Assembly: GCA_015065845.1 (NCBI GenBank)
Contig: SVPQ01000016.1
Coordinates: forward strand, 1 to 52,921
Origin: Oscillospiraceae bacterium
Lineage (GTDB): Bacteria > Bacillota > Clostridia > Oscillospirales > Acutalibacteraceae
Reading direction: 5' to 3'
DNA length: 52,921 bases
In this document: positions 21,601 through 29,844 of the stretch, one piece after another
Position numbering within the stretch: position 1 is the first letter of the stretch
Layout of the letters: the number at the start of each line of letters is the position of its first letter
Made by a program: the position numbers and the translations under genes
Notes under the pieces: generated by a model
The model's database searches: none
Seen by the model: the letters and a program-made list of their open reading frames with translations, nothing else
What the model was told of the DNA's origin: nothing

Positions 21601-22668
21601 ATGAAACATTATCTTTTTTATGGTCACGGTGGTGCTTATAATCACGGGTCTGAAGCATCTTTAATTTGTGGAATTAAACTTTTAAGAGAATTAGAGCCAA
21701 ATTGCAAAATTACAGTTTCTTCACATTTTCCCGAGCAAGATGTTGAGTTTAATTTACCCGCTGATGAAATAGTCGGCAGAGATTTAAACGGCACAACAAA
21801 TGAAGAAATTTATAAACCGACAATTGATAAAATAACACCAGAAACCGTGTGCATTAGTGCAGGTGGTGACAACTACTGTTATAACAATTGGGAGCGCTAT
21901 GCTTTAATTCACAAAAAAGCAATAGAAAAAGGTGCAAAAAGCATTTTGTGGAGTTGTTCGTTAGAACCATCTATGATAGATGAAAAAATGCTCGAAGTTT
22001 TAAAAACACACCATTTAATTACCGCTCGTGAAAGTTTTACAGAAAATGCACTTTTAGAAAAGGGTTTAAAAAATGTCGTAAGAGTAGCAGATATTGCATT
22101 TTTATTAGAACCAAAAGAAACCCTAATACCAAAAGGAAAATATATTGCTATAAATTTAAGTCCTTTAGTATTAAGAAAAAATCCTGATGCTTTAATTGCT
22201 TATCAGGATTTGGTAGATTACATATTAAATGAAACATGCTATAATATTGCTTTGGTTCCTCACGTTGTAATGCCAATGGATAATGACATAGAAGCACTGT
22301 CTATGTTAAAAGGTGATGAAAAAAGAATTTTCAGGGCAAGTGAAAAATTAAATGCTCGGGAATATAAATACATAATTTCAAAAGCAGAAATTCTTATAGC
22401 GTCAAGAACTCACGCGACAATTGGTGCGTGGTCAACAGGAGTACCGACAATAGCAGTCGGTTACAGTAATAAAGCGGTAGGTATTTCTTCTGACTTGGGT
22501 CAGGAAAAATATTTACTCGATATAAATACTTTAACAGGTCAAAAACTTTGCGAAGTATTTAAAGAAATAGAACAAAATAAAGAAAACATAAAAAAAGAAC
22601 TTTTGGAAAAATCAGTTGTTTGTAAAAAAATGACTGTAAGTGAAAAAGTACTTGCAATATTTAAATAA
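21601..22668 (+). CDS. Polysaccharide pyruvyl transferase family protein
   Basis: The 355-residue protein fits the family of CsaB/WcaK-like enzymes that add ketal-linked pyruvate to surface polysaccharide. It shows an N-terminal glycine-rich start (YGHGGAYNHGSEA), CISAGGDNYCYNN, a middle segment YIAINLSPLVLR, and the C-terminal SRTHATIGAWSTGVPTIAVGYSNK (the R-x-H block and the G-x-P turn conserved in the family). It is cytoplasmic. It lies between two radical SAM genes, 79 bases after the first and 15 before the second. Pyruvylation is family-based inference. Confidence 0.85.
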   Translation: MKHYLFYGHGGAYNHGSEASLICGIKLLRELEPNCKITVSSHFPEQDVEFNLPADEIVGRDLNGTTNEEIYKPTIDKITPETVCISAGGDNYCYNNWERYALIHKKAIEKGAKSILWSCSLEPSMIDEKMLEVLKTHHLITARESFTENALLEKGLKNVVRVADIAFLLEPKETLIPKGKYIAINLSPLVLRKNPDALIAYQDLVDYILNETCYNIALVPHVVMPMDNDIEALSMLKGDEKRIFRASEKLNAREYKYIISKAEILIASRTHATIGAWSTGVPTIAVGYSNKAVGISSDLGQEKYLLDINTLTGQKLCEVFKEIEQNKENIKKELLEKSVVCKKMTVSEKVLAIFK

Positions 22669-22683
22669 AGAGAGGTTTTTATT

Positions 22684-23517
22684 ATGGAAAGAATAGAAAT
22701 AAAAGAATGTAAAGACGGTCTTATTATTCCTCATACCGGCGTATGTTTAACCTATGCTTGTAATTTGAGATGTAAGTTGTGCTGTACAGGTTCACCTTAT
22801 ATGCAAGAATACAATAAAGAATTTAGTTACGATGTTATTATAAAATCAATTGATGAATATTTTAAGATGTTTCATCATGTAGGTAAATTTTCATTTGGCG
22901 GTGGTGAACCACAGTTGAGAAACGATTTACCTGAGATAATTGAATATACTATGCAATATAAAGATAAATTTGATATGCTCGAGGTATTAACTAACGGAAG
23001 AATCATTTTTAGTGATAGATTATTGGAAGTGCTTGAAAAGTATAAAGACAAGATGTTCGTAATGGTGGATAATTACGGTGAAGACTTATCATTAAAAGCA
23101 AAAGAGTTATATGATATTTTGAAGTCAAAAGGGATAACCTGTGAGTTGCGAAAATATTACGGTGAGGATTCTCACTGCGGTGGCTGGGTAGATTTAGGTG
23201 ATTTATCTCAGAAGCATTTTACCGAAGAAGAAACTATAGAGCAATTCAAAAAATGCGCTTACGGTAAACGCATAGGTTATGCTATTGTCGCAGGTATTTT
23301 TAGCTTTTGCGGAAGATACACACGAACTGTTCTTTGTGGTGTTGTAGATAAAATACCGGGTGAATATGTTGATTTGTTAGATGATAGTATTTCTGTAGAA
23401 GAAAAAAGAAGACAGTTTTTAAATTTGTCAAAAGTAAGTCATCTTTCTGCGTGTGCTTATTGTAATGGTTATTCAGAAGATTCAGAAAGATTTGAACCTG
23501 CAGAGCAAATAAAATAA
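22684..23517 (+). CDS. Radical SAM protein with C-terminal cysteine cluster (type 2a)
   Basis: The 277-residue protein has the CX3CX2C motif (CNLRCKLC, about residues 26-33), KFSFGGGEPQL, and VLTNGRI, typical of the radical SAM barrel. The C-terminal third has more cysteines (SHCGGWVDLGDL, KKCAYG, SFCGRY, VLCGVVD, SACAYCNG), a SPASM/twitch-like arrangement for an auxiliary Fe-S cluster. It is a paralogue of the protein at 24686 (shared SHCGGW-x-DLGDL, LLD-x-S, LSACA-x-CNG). SPASM-type members modify peptides or carry out sugar redox chemistry; here a glycan or glycolipid substrate is inferred from context. Confidence 0.83.
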   Translation: MERIEIKECKDGLIIPHTGVCLTYACNLRCKLCCTGSPYMQEYNKEFSYDVIIKSIDEYFKMFHHVGKFSFGGGEPQLRNDLPEIIEYTMQYKDKFDMLEVLTNGRIIFSDRLLEVLEKYKDKMFVMVDNYGEDLSLKAKELYDILKSKGITCELRKYYGEDSHCGGWVDLGDLSQKHFTEEETIEQFKKCAYGKRIGYAIVAGIFSFCGRYTRTVLCGVVDKIPGEYVDLLDDSISVEEKRRQFLNLSKVSHLSACAYCNGYSEDSERFEPAEQIK

Positions 23518-23533
23518 ATATAAGGGTGTTTTT

Positions 23534-24607
23534 ATGACTGAAAAGTATTTAAGGTTACTAACCGAAAGCAAAAATATATTATTATACGGCGCAGGAAGTT
23601 TAGGCAAAATAATGTTGCCTTATGTTAAGGAGCAGTTTAATATTTCTGGCTTTGCAGTTACCAATGAAAAGAATATAACTGAAAAAGAAATACTAGGATT
23701 TACCGTTGATTCTATAAAAAATTGGGTTCAAAAATTAGGTGTGGAAAATGTAACTGTGTTAATTACTATTTCCGAACATCACCATAAAGAAATAATAGAT
23801 GTTTTAACAGCTTTAGGTGTTGAAAACATTATTCCTTTAACTAAAGAGCTTCGCGACAGATTAGTTGAAATTTATAGTATTCAGGTTTTTGAAAGTCATG
23901 GTGTGAAATTAGATGGTGAAATTATGACACTCGAAAATATGAATGTTGTAAATCCATTGAAATACGATTATAAATTTGCAAGGAATTTATTTATACAAAT
24001 TGCAGATTTTATTTTCCCATCATTATATAATGACTTCTCAATGATTACCGAAGGTCCTTATGAATATAAAAATGTAAAAGTGAATGCAGGTGAAACGGTT
24101 TTTGACTGTGGTGCAAATATGGGTGCTTTTTCTGCATATGCAGCATCTAAAAACTGTATTGTTTATGCTTTTGAACCAACACCGGAGTTACATCCTATTT
24201 TAACTAAGCATTCTGAGCTTAACAAAAATAAAATAAATATAGTTCCTTTTGCAGTTTCAAATGTTACAGGTGAGTGCGATTTAAGAATTTGCGACTATAC
24301 TGTCGGTGGTAATTCACTAGTAATGGAAAACGGTTTCACAGATACCTTGAAAATTAAAACTGTTACAATAGATGAGTTTGTAAAAGAAAACAATTTAAAG
24401 GTTGATTTTATAAAAGCTGATATTGAGGGTGCTGAAAGATTAATGTTAGAGGGTGCAAAAAACACACTTAAAGAGCAAGCACCAAAACTAAGTGTTTGTA
24501 CATATCATTATAAAGATGATCCGGAGGTTTTGAAGGATATTATTTTATCTGCGAATCCAAATTATAAAATTGAATTTAAATATCAAAAGCTCTATGCTCA
24601 CATTTGA
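23534..24607 (+). CDS. FkbM-family methyltransferase with N-terminal Rossmann segment
   Basis: The 357-residue protein has two parts. Residues 1-120 contain a nucleotide-binding-like start (NILLYGAGSLGKIML) and resemble the N-terminal domain often attached to sugar-modifying enzymes. Residues 190-357 are an FkbM methyltransferase: VFDCGANMGAFSAYAA (SAM-binding), VYAFEPTPELH, IVPFAVSN, and VDFIKADIEGAERLML. FkbM proteins O-methylate hydroxyls of sugars and polyketides. It follows the radical SAM gene by 16 bases, in the same operon. Methylation of a surface glycan is the inferred role. Confidence 0.86.
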   Translation: MTEKYLRLLTESKNILLYGAGSLGKIMLPYVKEQFNISGFAVTNEKNITEKEILGFTVDSIKNWVQKLGVENVTVLITISEHHHKEIIDVLTALGVENIIPLTKELRDRLVEIYSIQVFESHGVKLDGEIMTLENMNVVNPLKYDYKFARNLFIQIADFIFPSLYNDFSMITEGPYEYKNVKVNAGETVFDCGANMGAFSAYAASKNCIVYAFEPTPELHPILTKHSELNKNKINIVPFAVSNVTGECDLRICDYTVGGNSLVMENGFTDTLKIKTVTIDEFVKENNLKVDFIKADIEGAERLMLEGAKNTLKEQAPKLSVCTYHYKDDPEVLKDIILSANPNYKIEFKYQKLYAHI

Positions 24608-24685
24608 GTATAAAACAACAAATGAATAGAGTTTTGAAATTAATAAAAGGGATTTTAAATTGTTAAAACAAAAAGGTGATAAATA

Positions 24686-25579
24686 ATGGATAAATTTGTA
24701 ATGGAAAGATCTGGAGTAACGGTAACAAATGTTTGTAATCTTGATTGTGCTCGATGTGCATCGTATATACCATATCATAAGAAACCGGTTTTTGTTTCAG
24801 TTGAAAAATTAACCGAATATATTGAAAAGTATTTTTCAATAGTTGACTTTGTAAAAAAATTTATAATAACTGGTGGAGAGCCATTGTTGCATCCAGAAAT
24901 AGAAAAAATTGTTGATGTATTACTAAAATATGAATCACAAATAGGAGATTTGCAAATAATTTCTAATGGTACAAAAGTACCTAATGAAAAACTTATTTCT
25001 TCATTTTCGCAGTTTAAAGATAAAGCTAATTTTTTAATAGATAATTATGGTGCTGGTATATCGGTTGCAATTAAAGATATAGACGAAACTTTAAGTAAAA
25101 CAAATATAAGGTATGTTATAAGAGAAAATAATTCTGAAAAATCACATTGCGGTGGTTGGATAGATTTGGGCGATTTAACAGAAAAAAGATGTGTTACTAA
25201 AGAAGAAGCAGTAAAAGTTTACAATATGTGTGCCTATGCACAAAAACTTAATTTTTGCTTTGTTATGTCGGTAGATGGTATTATGAATCCGTGCCCGCCT
25301 TCGAAGCGTTGCAGAGAATTGGGTTCAATAGAAGATAATTATGATGAATATATAGATTTATTAGATGAAAGTCTTACTATAGAAGAACAGAGAGAAAAAA
25401 TTAATAGAATTTATAATTTTGATAGTTTGAGTGCCTGCGCTTTTTGTAATGGTTTGAATGATTATTCAGAACGCTTTGTTCCGGGTGTGCAATTGACCAA
25501 AGAAGAAAAAGAGTGTGTTAAATTAGGTGCAAATCAATATTGCGAAGTAAGACGAATGTTAGAAAAAAATGGTTTATAA
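24686..25579 (+). CDS. Radical SAM protein with C-terminal cysteine cluster (type 2b)
   Basis: The 297-residue protein is a paralogue of the one at 22684. It has CNLDCARC (about residues 17-24), KFIITGGEPLLHPE, IISNGTKV, then SHCGGWIDLGDL and a C-terminal auxiliary cluster region (MCAYA, NPCPPSKRC, SACAFCNG). The segment MSVDGIMNPCP resembles the SPASM pattern G-x-(3-5)-C. The presence of two related but diverged copies in one operon suggests they act on two positions or two related substrates. AAAGGTG lies about 10 bases before the ATG. It is followed 17 bases later by a GT2 gene. Confidence 0.83.
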   Translation: MDKFVMERSGVTVTNVCNLDCARCASYIPYHKKPVFVSVEKLTEYIEKYFSIVDFVKKFIITGGEPLLHPEIEKIVDVLLKYESQIGDLQIISNGTKVPNEKLISSFSQFKDKANFLIDNYGAGISVAIKDIDETLSKTNIRYVIRENNSEKSHCGGWIDLGDLTEKRCVTKEEAVKVYNMCAYAQKLNFCFVMSVDGIMNPCPPSKRCRELGSIEDNYDEYIDLLDESLTIEEQREKINRIYNFDSLSACAFCNGLNDYSERFVPGVQLTKEEKECVKLGANQYCEVRRMLEKNGL

Positions 25580-25596
25580 AAGGATTAATGTAATAA

Positions 25597-27162
25597 ATGG
25601 ATAATAAAAAAATAACAGTTTATACCCAAGTGTATAATACAGAAAAATATTTAAAAAAATGTCTTGATAGTGTAGTAAATCAAACTTACCCCATATATCA
25701 ATACATATTAGTAGATAATGCTTGTACTGATAGTAGTAGCGAGATTATAAAAGAATATGCGGAAAAGTACGATTTTATTGAGGTTATCAGGTACGAAAAA
25801 AACCAGCGAGGCCTTTGGTATAAAATAATAAGCGAAAAAGCAACGGGTGATTACGTTGCTGTAATAGATTCTGACGACTGGTGGGAATTAGATTATCTTG
25901 AAAAATTAGTTTTTTTTATAGAAGATAATAATTTAGATTTAGCAGTTACAGGTTCGCTTAAATATATTGAAGAAACTGGTGAGAGAAAATCACACTCACC
26001 AACTATAGAAAAAAATGTGGTTTTAACGCAAAAAGATTTTGCTGAAAATTATGGGATGTATCAAATCTTCCCTGCGGCTTTGTGGGCAACTCTAATGAAG
26101 ACGGATATTTATAAAGGTGTAGATTTTGATAATTGGTTCGACCAAATAAAATCTATGCCACTTGATACTGTTTTCATGTTAGAATATATAAAAAAATGCA
26201 ATAAAATTGGCATTAGAAGCGATAAACTATATAATTACAGAATTAGAAAAAACAGTGCTACTTTTGAATACGTCCAAGAACGCTTTCCGTCTGCTTTAGG
26301 TTACAGAGAAGTTTTAATTGACCTTTTTAAGAAAAATGATGTATTCGATGATGTTCATCAGGAATGTGTGAAAATGCTTTTCCTCTATTTTATAGATGCA
26401 ATTATTTCTATTATCACAAAAACAGACTTATCTGCTGAAGTGAAAATAAGTGAAGCTCTGAGGGTTTTTAAACATGAGGTTGTTATGCAAACCCTGGAGA
26501 ATTATTCGGGTAGAAATAAAGATGCATTTTTAATAAAAATTAAGCTCTTGTTAAATCAAAATGTTGAAAAACTTGAAACCGCAGAATCCAGGTCTCAATT
26601 TAAAGAAATGTTAGAATTGCTTGCTAATAATTGTGGAAAACTTTTTGATTATCAACATCTGGATTTGTATATAGAAAACCCAAATTTATGGAATGCGTTA
26701 TTAAATGATGAGATTAAAGAATTTACTTATATTATTCTGGATTTTGTAGAAAAAGCTTTGTATAAAAATATTGATTTAGCTGACTTAATAATGAAAGCAA
26801 CGCACGAAAATACAATTATGTGTGAAATAAAAAACAAAGAGTTTTTTATTAGTTATCCAGAAATAAGTAAACTGCTTTTAGTTTCAAAAAATATTGAAGC
26901 ATTGACTAAAATGACAATAATTCTTTTAAGCGGTAATGAACCTGATTGTCCCGAAGACTTTTTTAATCTTTATATAAAAGTTGCGACTATAGAAAAACAT
27001 GTTGAAATATTTTTGCTGGGTAGCATTAAGAAAGCATCTTTTTTCATTAATGAAAAAAGATATGATGAAGCAAGACAAGTTGTCGATAACCTTATAAAAA
27101 TGGGTGCAGGCGACAGAGAAGATGTTATTAAACTTCAAGAACTATTAAATAATCAAACATAA
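25597..27162 (+). CDS. GT2-family glycosyltransferase with long helical C-terminal domain (copy 1)
   Basis: The 521-residue protein has an N-terminal GT-A domain (ITVYTQVYNTEKYLKKCLDS, YILVDNACTDSSSEI, and the acidic metal motif VAVIDSDDWWELDYL, about residue 90). A large, mainly helical region follows (about 240-521), unlike the usual short GT2 tail. The next gene encodes a paralogue of the same size and layout, and the last 90 residues are especially alike (NEKRYDEARQVVDNLIKMGA). The helical tail may bind a protein partner or a glycan acceptor. It is in the operon of radical SAM and FkbM genes. Confidence 0.86.
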   Translation: MDNKKITVYTQVYNTEKYLKKCLDSVVNQTYPIYQYILVDNACTDSSSEIIKEYAEKYDFIEVIRYEKNQRGLWYKIISEKATGDYVAVIDSDDWWELDYLEKLVFFIEDNNLDLAVTGSLKYIEETGERKSHSPTIEKNVVLTQKDFAENYGMYQIFPAALWATLMKTDIYKGVDFDNWFDQIKSMPLDTVFMLEYIKKCNKIGIRSDKLYNYRIRKNSATFEYVQERFPSALGYREVLIDLFKKNDVFDDVHQECVKMLFLYFIDAIISIITKTDLSAEVKISEALRVFKHEVVMQTLENYSGRNKDAFLIKIKLLLNQNVEKLETAESRSQFKEMLELLANNCGKLFDYQHLDLYIENPNLWNALLNDEIKEFTYIILDFVEKALYKNIDLADLIMKATHENTIMCEIKNKEFFISYPEISKLLLVSKNIEALTKMTIILLSGNEPDCPEDFFNLYIKVATIEKHVEIFLLGSIKKASFFINEKRYDEARQVVDNLIKMGAGDREDVIKLQELLNNQT

Positions 27163-27172
27163 GAAAGTTGGT

Positions 27173-28732
27173 ATGGATTTGAATAAGAAAATAACGGTTT
27201 ATATGCAGGCTTATAATGCAGAAAAATATTTAAGACAGTGTCTTGATAGTGTTGTGAATCAAACATACCCAATAAACCAATTTATATTAGTAAATGATAA
27301 TAGTAAAGATAACACTAAAAAAATATTGGAAGAATATTCAAGTAAATATGATTATATTACTCTGATGTCTTATGATAATAATAAACTGACGCGATATATG
27401 GATATTATTCCCGAAATCGCAGAAGGTGATTATCTGACAATAATTGATGCTGATGACTGGTGGGAACCTGATTACCTTGAAAAAATGGTTTCTTTTTTAG
27501 AAGATAACGATTTGGATTTAGCTGTAACAGGTGTTCAGGGTTTTTATGAAGATACAAAAGAAAGTTTTGTCGCAAGAAAGTTGGAAAAACCCTTACTGTT
27601 AACACAGAAAGAGTTTGCAGATAACTATCCGCAGTTGTGGATTTATCCTAGCACAAACTGGGGTTGTCTTTTTAAAACTGATATGTATAAAAGTTTCGAC
27701 AGAAATCGTATTTTGAATAAAATAAGCACTTATGGTTGCGATACTGTTAATACACTTGAGTACATAAAACATTGCAAAAAAATTGGTATTGATAACTCAG
27801 CGTTATATCATTATCGTCAACATCCGCAAAGTGTTTCATATAATTATGACTCAAAAAGATTTCAGTCTAACATTGGTTATTATGAATCTATGAAAGAATT
27901 CCTTGAAAACAATGATTCTTTTGATTCTCAAAAACAAGAATACTTAAAACGTGTACATCTGGGCTCATTATATATGACAATGGAGACCCTGGCAAAATCT
28001 AAACTTTCTCCAGAAAAGAAAATGGAGGAAGCAATAAGAATTCTTACAGATAGTTTAACAAAATATGTCTATGAAAAAGAATGTGAAGAAAAAGAAAGAT
28101 TAAAAATCTATACAAGGCAGATTATAAATGAAAATATAGCAGAACTTACAGGAACGAAGCACGAAAATGTTGTTTTAGAATTTATTGCAGAATTTTTACC
28201 AAATTGTGCGAAAGCATTTGATTTCAGTCTTATGCCATTGTTTATTAAAGAAGAATTATTCTGGGATGCTTTCGTGCGTGATGACAACGAAAAAATGCTT
28301 GAAATGGCACTCGGTTTTATTGATAAAAATGCAAAATACAGACGCGATTATAACTTGCCGGGTGTGGTTAAAGCACTTGTACCGGAGGGTACTCCTGTTT
28401 CAGAAATTAAAGACGAAAAATTCTTTAATTTATATGCCGGTATTTGTAAATTGGTTCTTGATTTACAAAACACAGAAGCACTCGAAAAAATGACAGAAAT
28501 TCTTTTCAGTGGTAAAGAACTTAACTGTCCGGAAGATTTCCTTAATCTTTATGTTACTCTTGCGGCATTAGAAAATCACGTAGAAGCATTTTTATTCGGT
28601 AACATTCAGAAAGCGTATCTTTTCATTGATGAAAAGCGTTTAGACGAAGCAAAACAAATTGTTAATGACCTTATTGAAATGGGCGCAGGCGAAACAGACG
28701 ATGTTGTTGAGCTTATAAGAATGTTGAATTAA
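27173..28732 (+). CDS. GT2-family glycosyltransferase with long helical C-terminal domain (copy 2)
   Basis: The 519-residue protein is a tandem paralogue of the preceding gene, starting 10 bases after its stop. The GT-A domain has ITVYMQAYNAEKYLRQCLDS, FILVNDNSKDNT and LTIIDADDWWEPDYLEKM. The helical tail ends DEKRLDEAKQIVNDLIEMGA. Differences in the middle of the catalytic domain suggest a changed donor or acceptor. It is the last gene of the glycan cluster and is followed by palindromic element C, which carries a terminator-like hairpin. Confidence 0.86.
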   Translation: MDLNKKITVYMQAYNAEKYLRQCLDSVVNQTYPINQFILVNDNSKDNTKKILEEYSSKYDYITLMSYDNNKLTRYMDIIPEIAEGDYLTIIDADDWWEPDYLEKMVSFLEDNDLDLAVTGVQGFYEDTKESFVARKLEKPLLLTQKEFADNYPQLWIYPSTNWGCLFKTDMYKSFDRNRILNKISTYGCDTVNTLEYIKHCKKIGIDNSALYHYRQHPQSVSYNYDSKRFQSNIGYYESMKEFLENNDSFDSQKQEYLKRVHLGSLYMTMETLAKSKLSPEKKMEEAIRILTDSLTKYVYEKECEEKERLKIYTRQIINENIAELTGTKHENVVLEFIAEFLPNCAKAFDFSLMPLFIKEELFWDAFVRDDNEKMLEMALGFIDKNAKYRRDYNLPGVVKALVPEGTPVSEIKDEKFFNLYAGICKLVLDLQNTEALEKMTEILFSGKELNCPEDFLNLYVTLAALENHVEAFLFGNIQKAYLFIDEKRLDEAKQIVNDLIEMGAGETDDVVELIRMLN

Positions 28733-28743
28733 GTGGTTTGTTC

Positions 28744-28970
28744 AGTTGCAAGTGTGCAAGTGGCAAGTTGCAAGTATTACTCAGGAACCAGCATTCGTAA
28801 TTCGGAATTGAAGTGGCAATTATAATATTATAAAAATAACTACATCCTATCATTTAAAGTCGGTTTTAGTACCGACTAAAAATGATAGGATGAATTCATT
28901 TATATAACTCTAATTCCTTATTCCTGACCACTGACCACTGACTCACTGACCACTGACTTACTGATCAATT
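28744..28970. repeat. Composite palindromic repeat element C
   Basis: The 239-base gap between convergent genes holds a TGCAAGT array (28745-28776) and a fragment CGTAATTCGGAATTGAAG that matches part of the 35-bp repeat at 35057. It also holds a hairpin CATCCTATCATTT/AAATGATAGGATG (28843-28855 with 28880-28892) with an inner AGTCGGT/ACCGACT stem. The inverse array CTAATTCCTTATTCCTG follows, then a tandem of ACCACTG/ACTCACTG-type 7-8-mers (28926-28965). Several repeat families are thus stacked here. Confidence 0.8.
28843..28892. terminator. Terminator-like hairpin in repeat element C
   Basis: A 13-bp perfect stem, identical in sequence to that of element A, encloses a second 7-bp stem. It lies between convergent genes and could act in both directions, though no long T tract follows. 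Confidence 0.5.
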
Positions 28971-28971
28971 T

Positions 28972-29823
28972 CTACTTTGTAACGAATTCTTTTATTTCTT
29001 CCAATTGTTTTAAAGCTGTTTCTCTGCCAATGTCATAAGCAATCTGCAATTTGTCGGGGTTGTGTTCAACTCTGCCAACAGGTAATTTTTCTGGTGGTCT
29101 TATAACTAAAACATCACCATTTTTTTCTGCCTCTTCTATTTTTTCTATTGTGCTGTTGTAATCATTGTGTCGATTTGCCATTGTTTTATACACATTAGGG
29201 TATTCTTTTAAAGAAACTTTAATAAGTGGCAAAGCCTTGCTCGGCTTTTTAATATAACCCTTAGGTTGCGTTAAAATAACAACATTTTTGTTGTAGCCAA
29301 TGCTTTCAAAATATTCTAAAGGAATTGAGTCTGAAATACCACCATCAAGCAATTTGTAGTCTGTTGCTTCTACTACTTTTGAAGCAATCGGCATAGATGC
29401 AGATGCTCTTATCCAGGTTAAGTCTTCATCACGACCAGTTATACATTTTCTGTAAACGGGTTTGCCGGTTTCAACATCAGTACATACAACATAGAATTCC
29501 ATTGGGTTTTCTAAATATGCCTTGCAGTCGAATAAATCTAATTCATAGGGAATGGTAATATAACAGAATTCTGCACCGTACAAGTCACCGGTCTTAATAA
29601 GTGAACGGATACTGCAAAAACGAGGGTCTTTGCAGTATTTTTTATTGTAGCGGAGAACTCTGCCCGGTTGATTTGATTTTATGTTGCATCCGAAAGCCGC
29701 GCCGGCAGATACACCAATTGCACCATCAAAATGTATTTCGTTTTCCATTAAAACATCCATTACACCGGCGGTGAACATTCCGCGCATAGCGCCGCCTTCC
29801 ATAATTAAACCGTATTTGCTCAT
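28972..29823 (-). CDS. Patatin-like phospholipase
   Basis: The 283-residue protein has the patatin Ser-Asp dyad and oxyanion loop: GGAMRG (residues 10-15), the nucleophile in GVSAGA (G-x-S-x-G, about 36-41) and the aspartate in LLDGGISDSIP. Bacterial relatives of the RssA/YlbK type are lipid acyl hydrolases. ATG at 29823 is chosen with GAAGG 7 bases before it; a TTG 21 bases earlier lacks a site. It follows an endonuclease/exonuclease/phosphatase-fold gene by 21 bases on the same strand, so the two share a transcript. No signal peptide is seen. Confidence 0.9.
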   Translation of the reverse strand: MSKYGLIMEGGAMRGMFTAGVMDVLMENEIHFDGAIGVSAGAAFGCNIKSNQPGRVLRYNKKYCKDPRFCSIRSLIKTGDLYGAEFCYITIPYELDLFDCKAYLENPMEFYVVCTDVETGKPVYRKCITGRDEDLTWIRASASMPIASKVVEATDYKLLDGGISDSIPLEYFESIGYNKNVVILTQPKGYIKKPSKALPLIKVSLKEYPNVYKTMANRHNDYNSTIEKIEEAEKNGDVLVIRPPEKLPVGRVEHNPDKLQIAYDIGRETALKQLEEIKEFVTK

Positions 29824-29844
29824 TTTTTTACCTTCAATATACAA

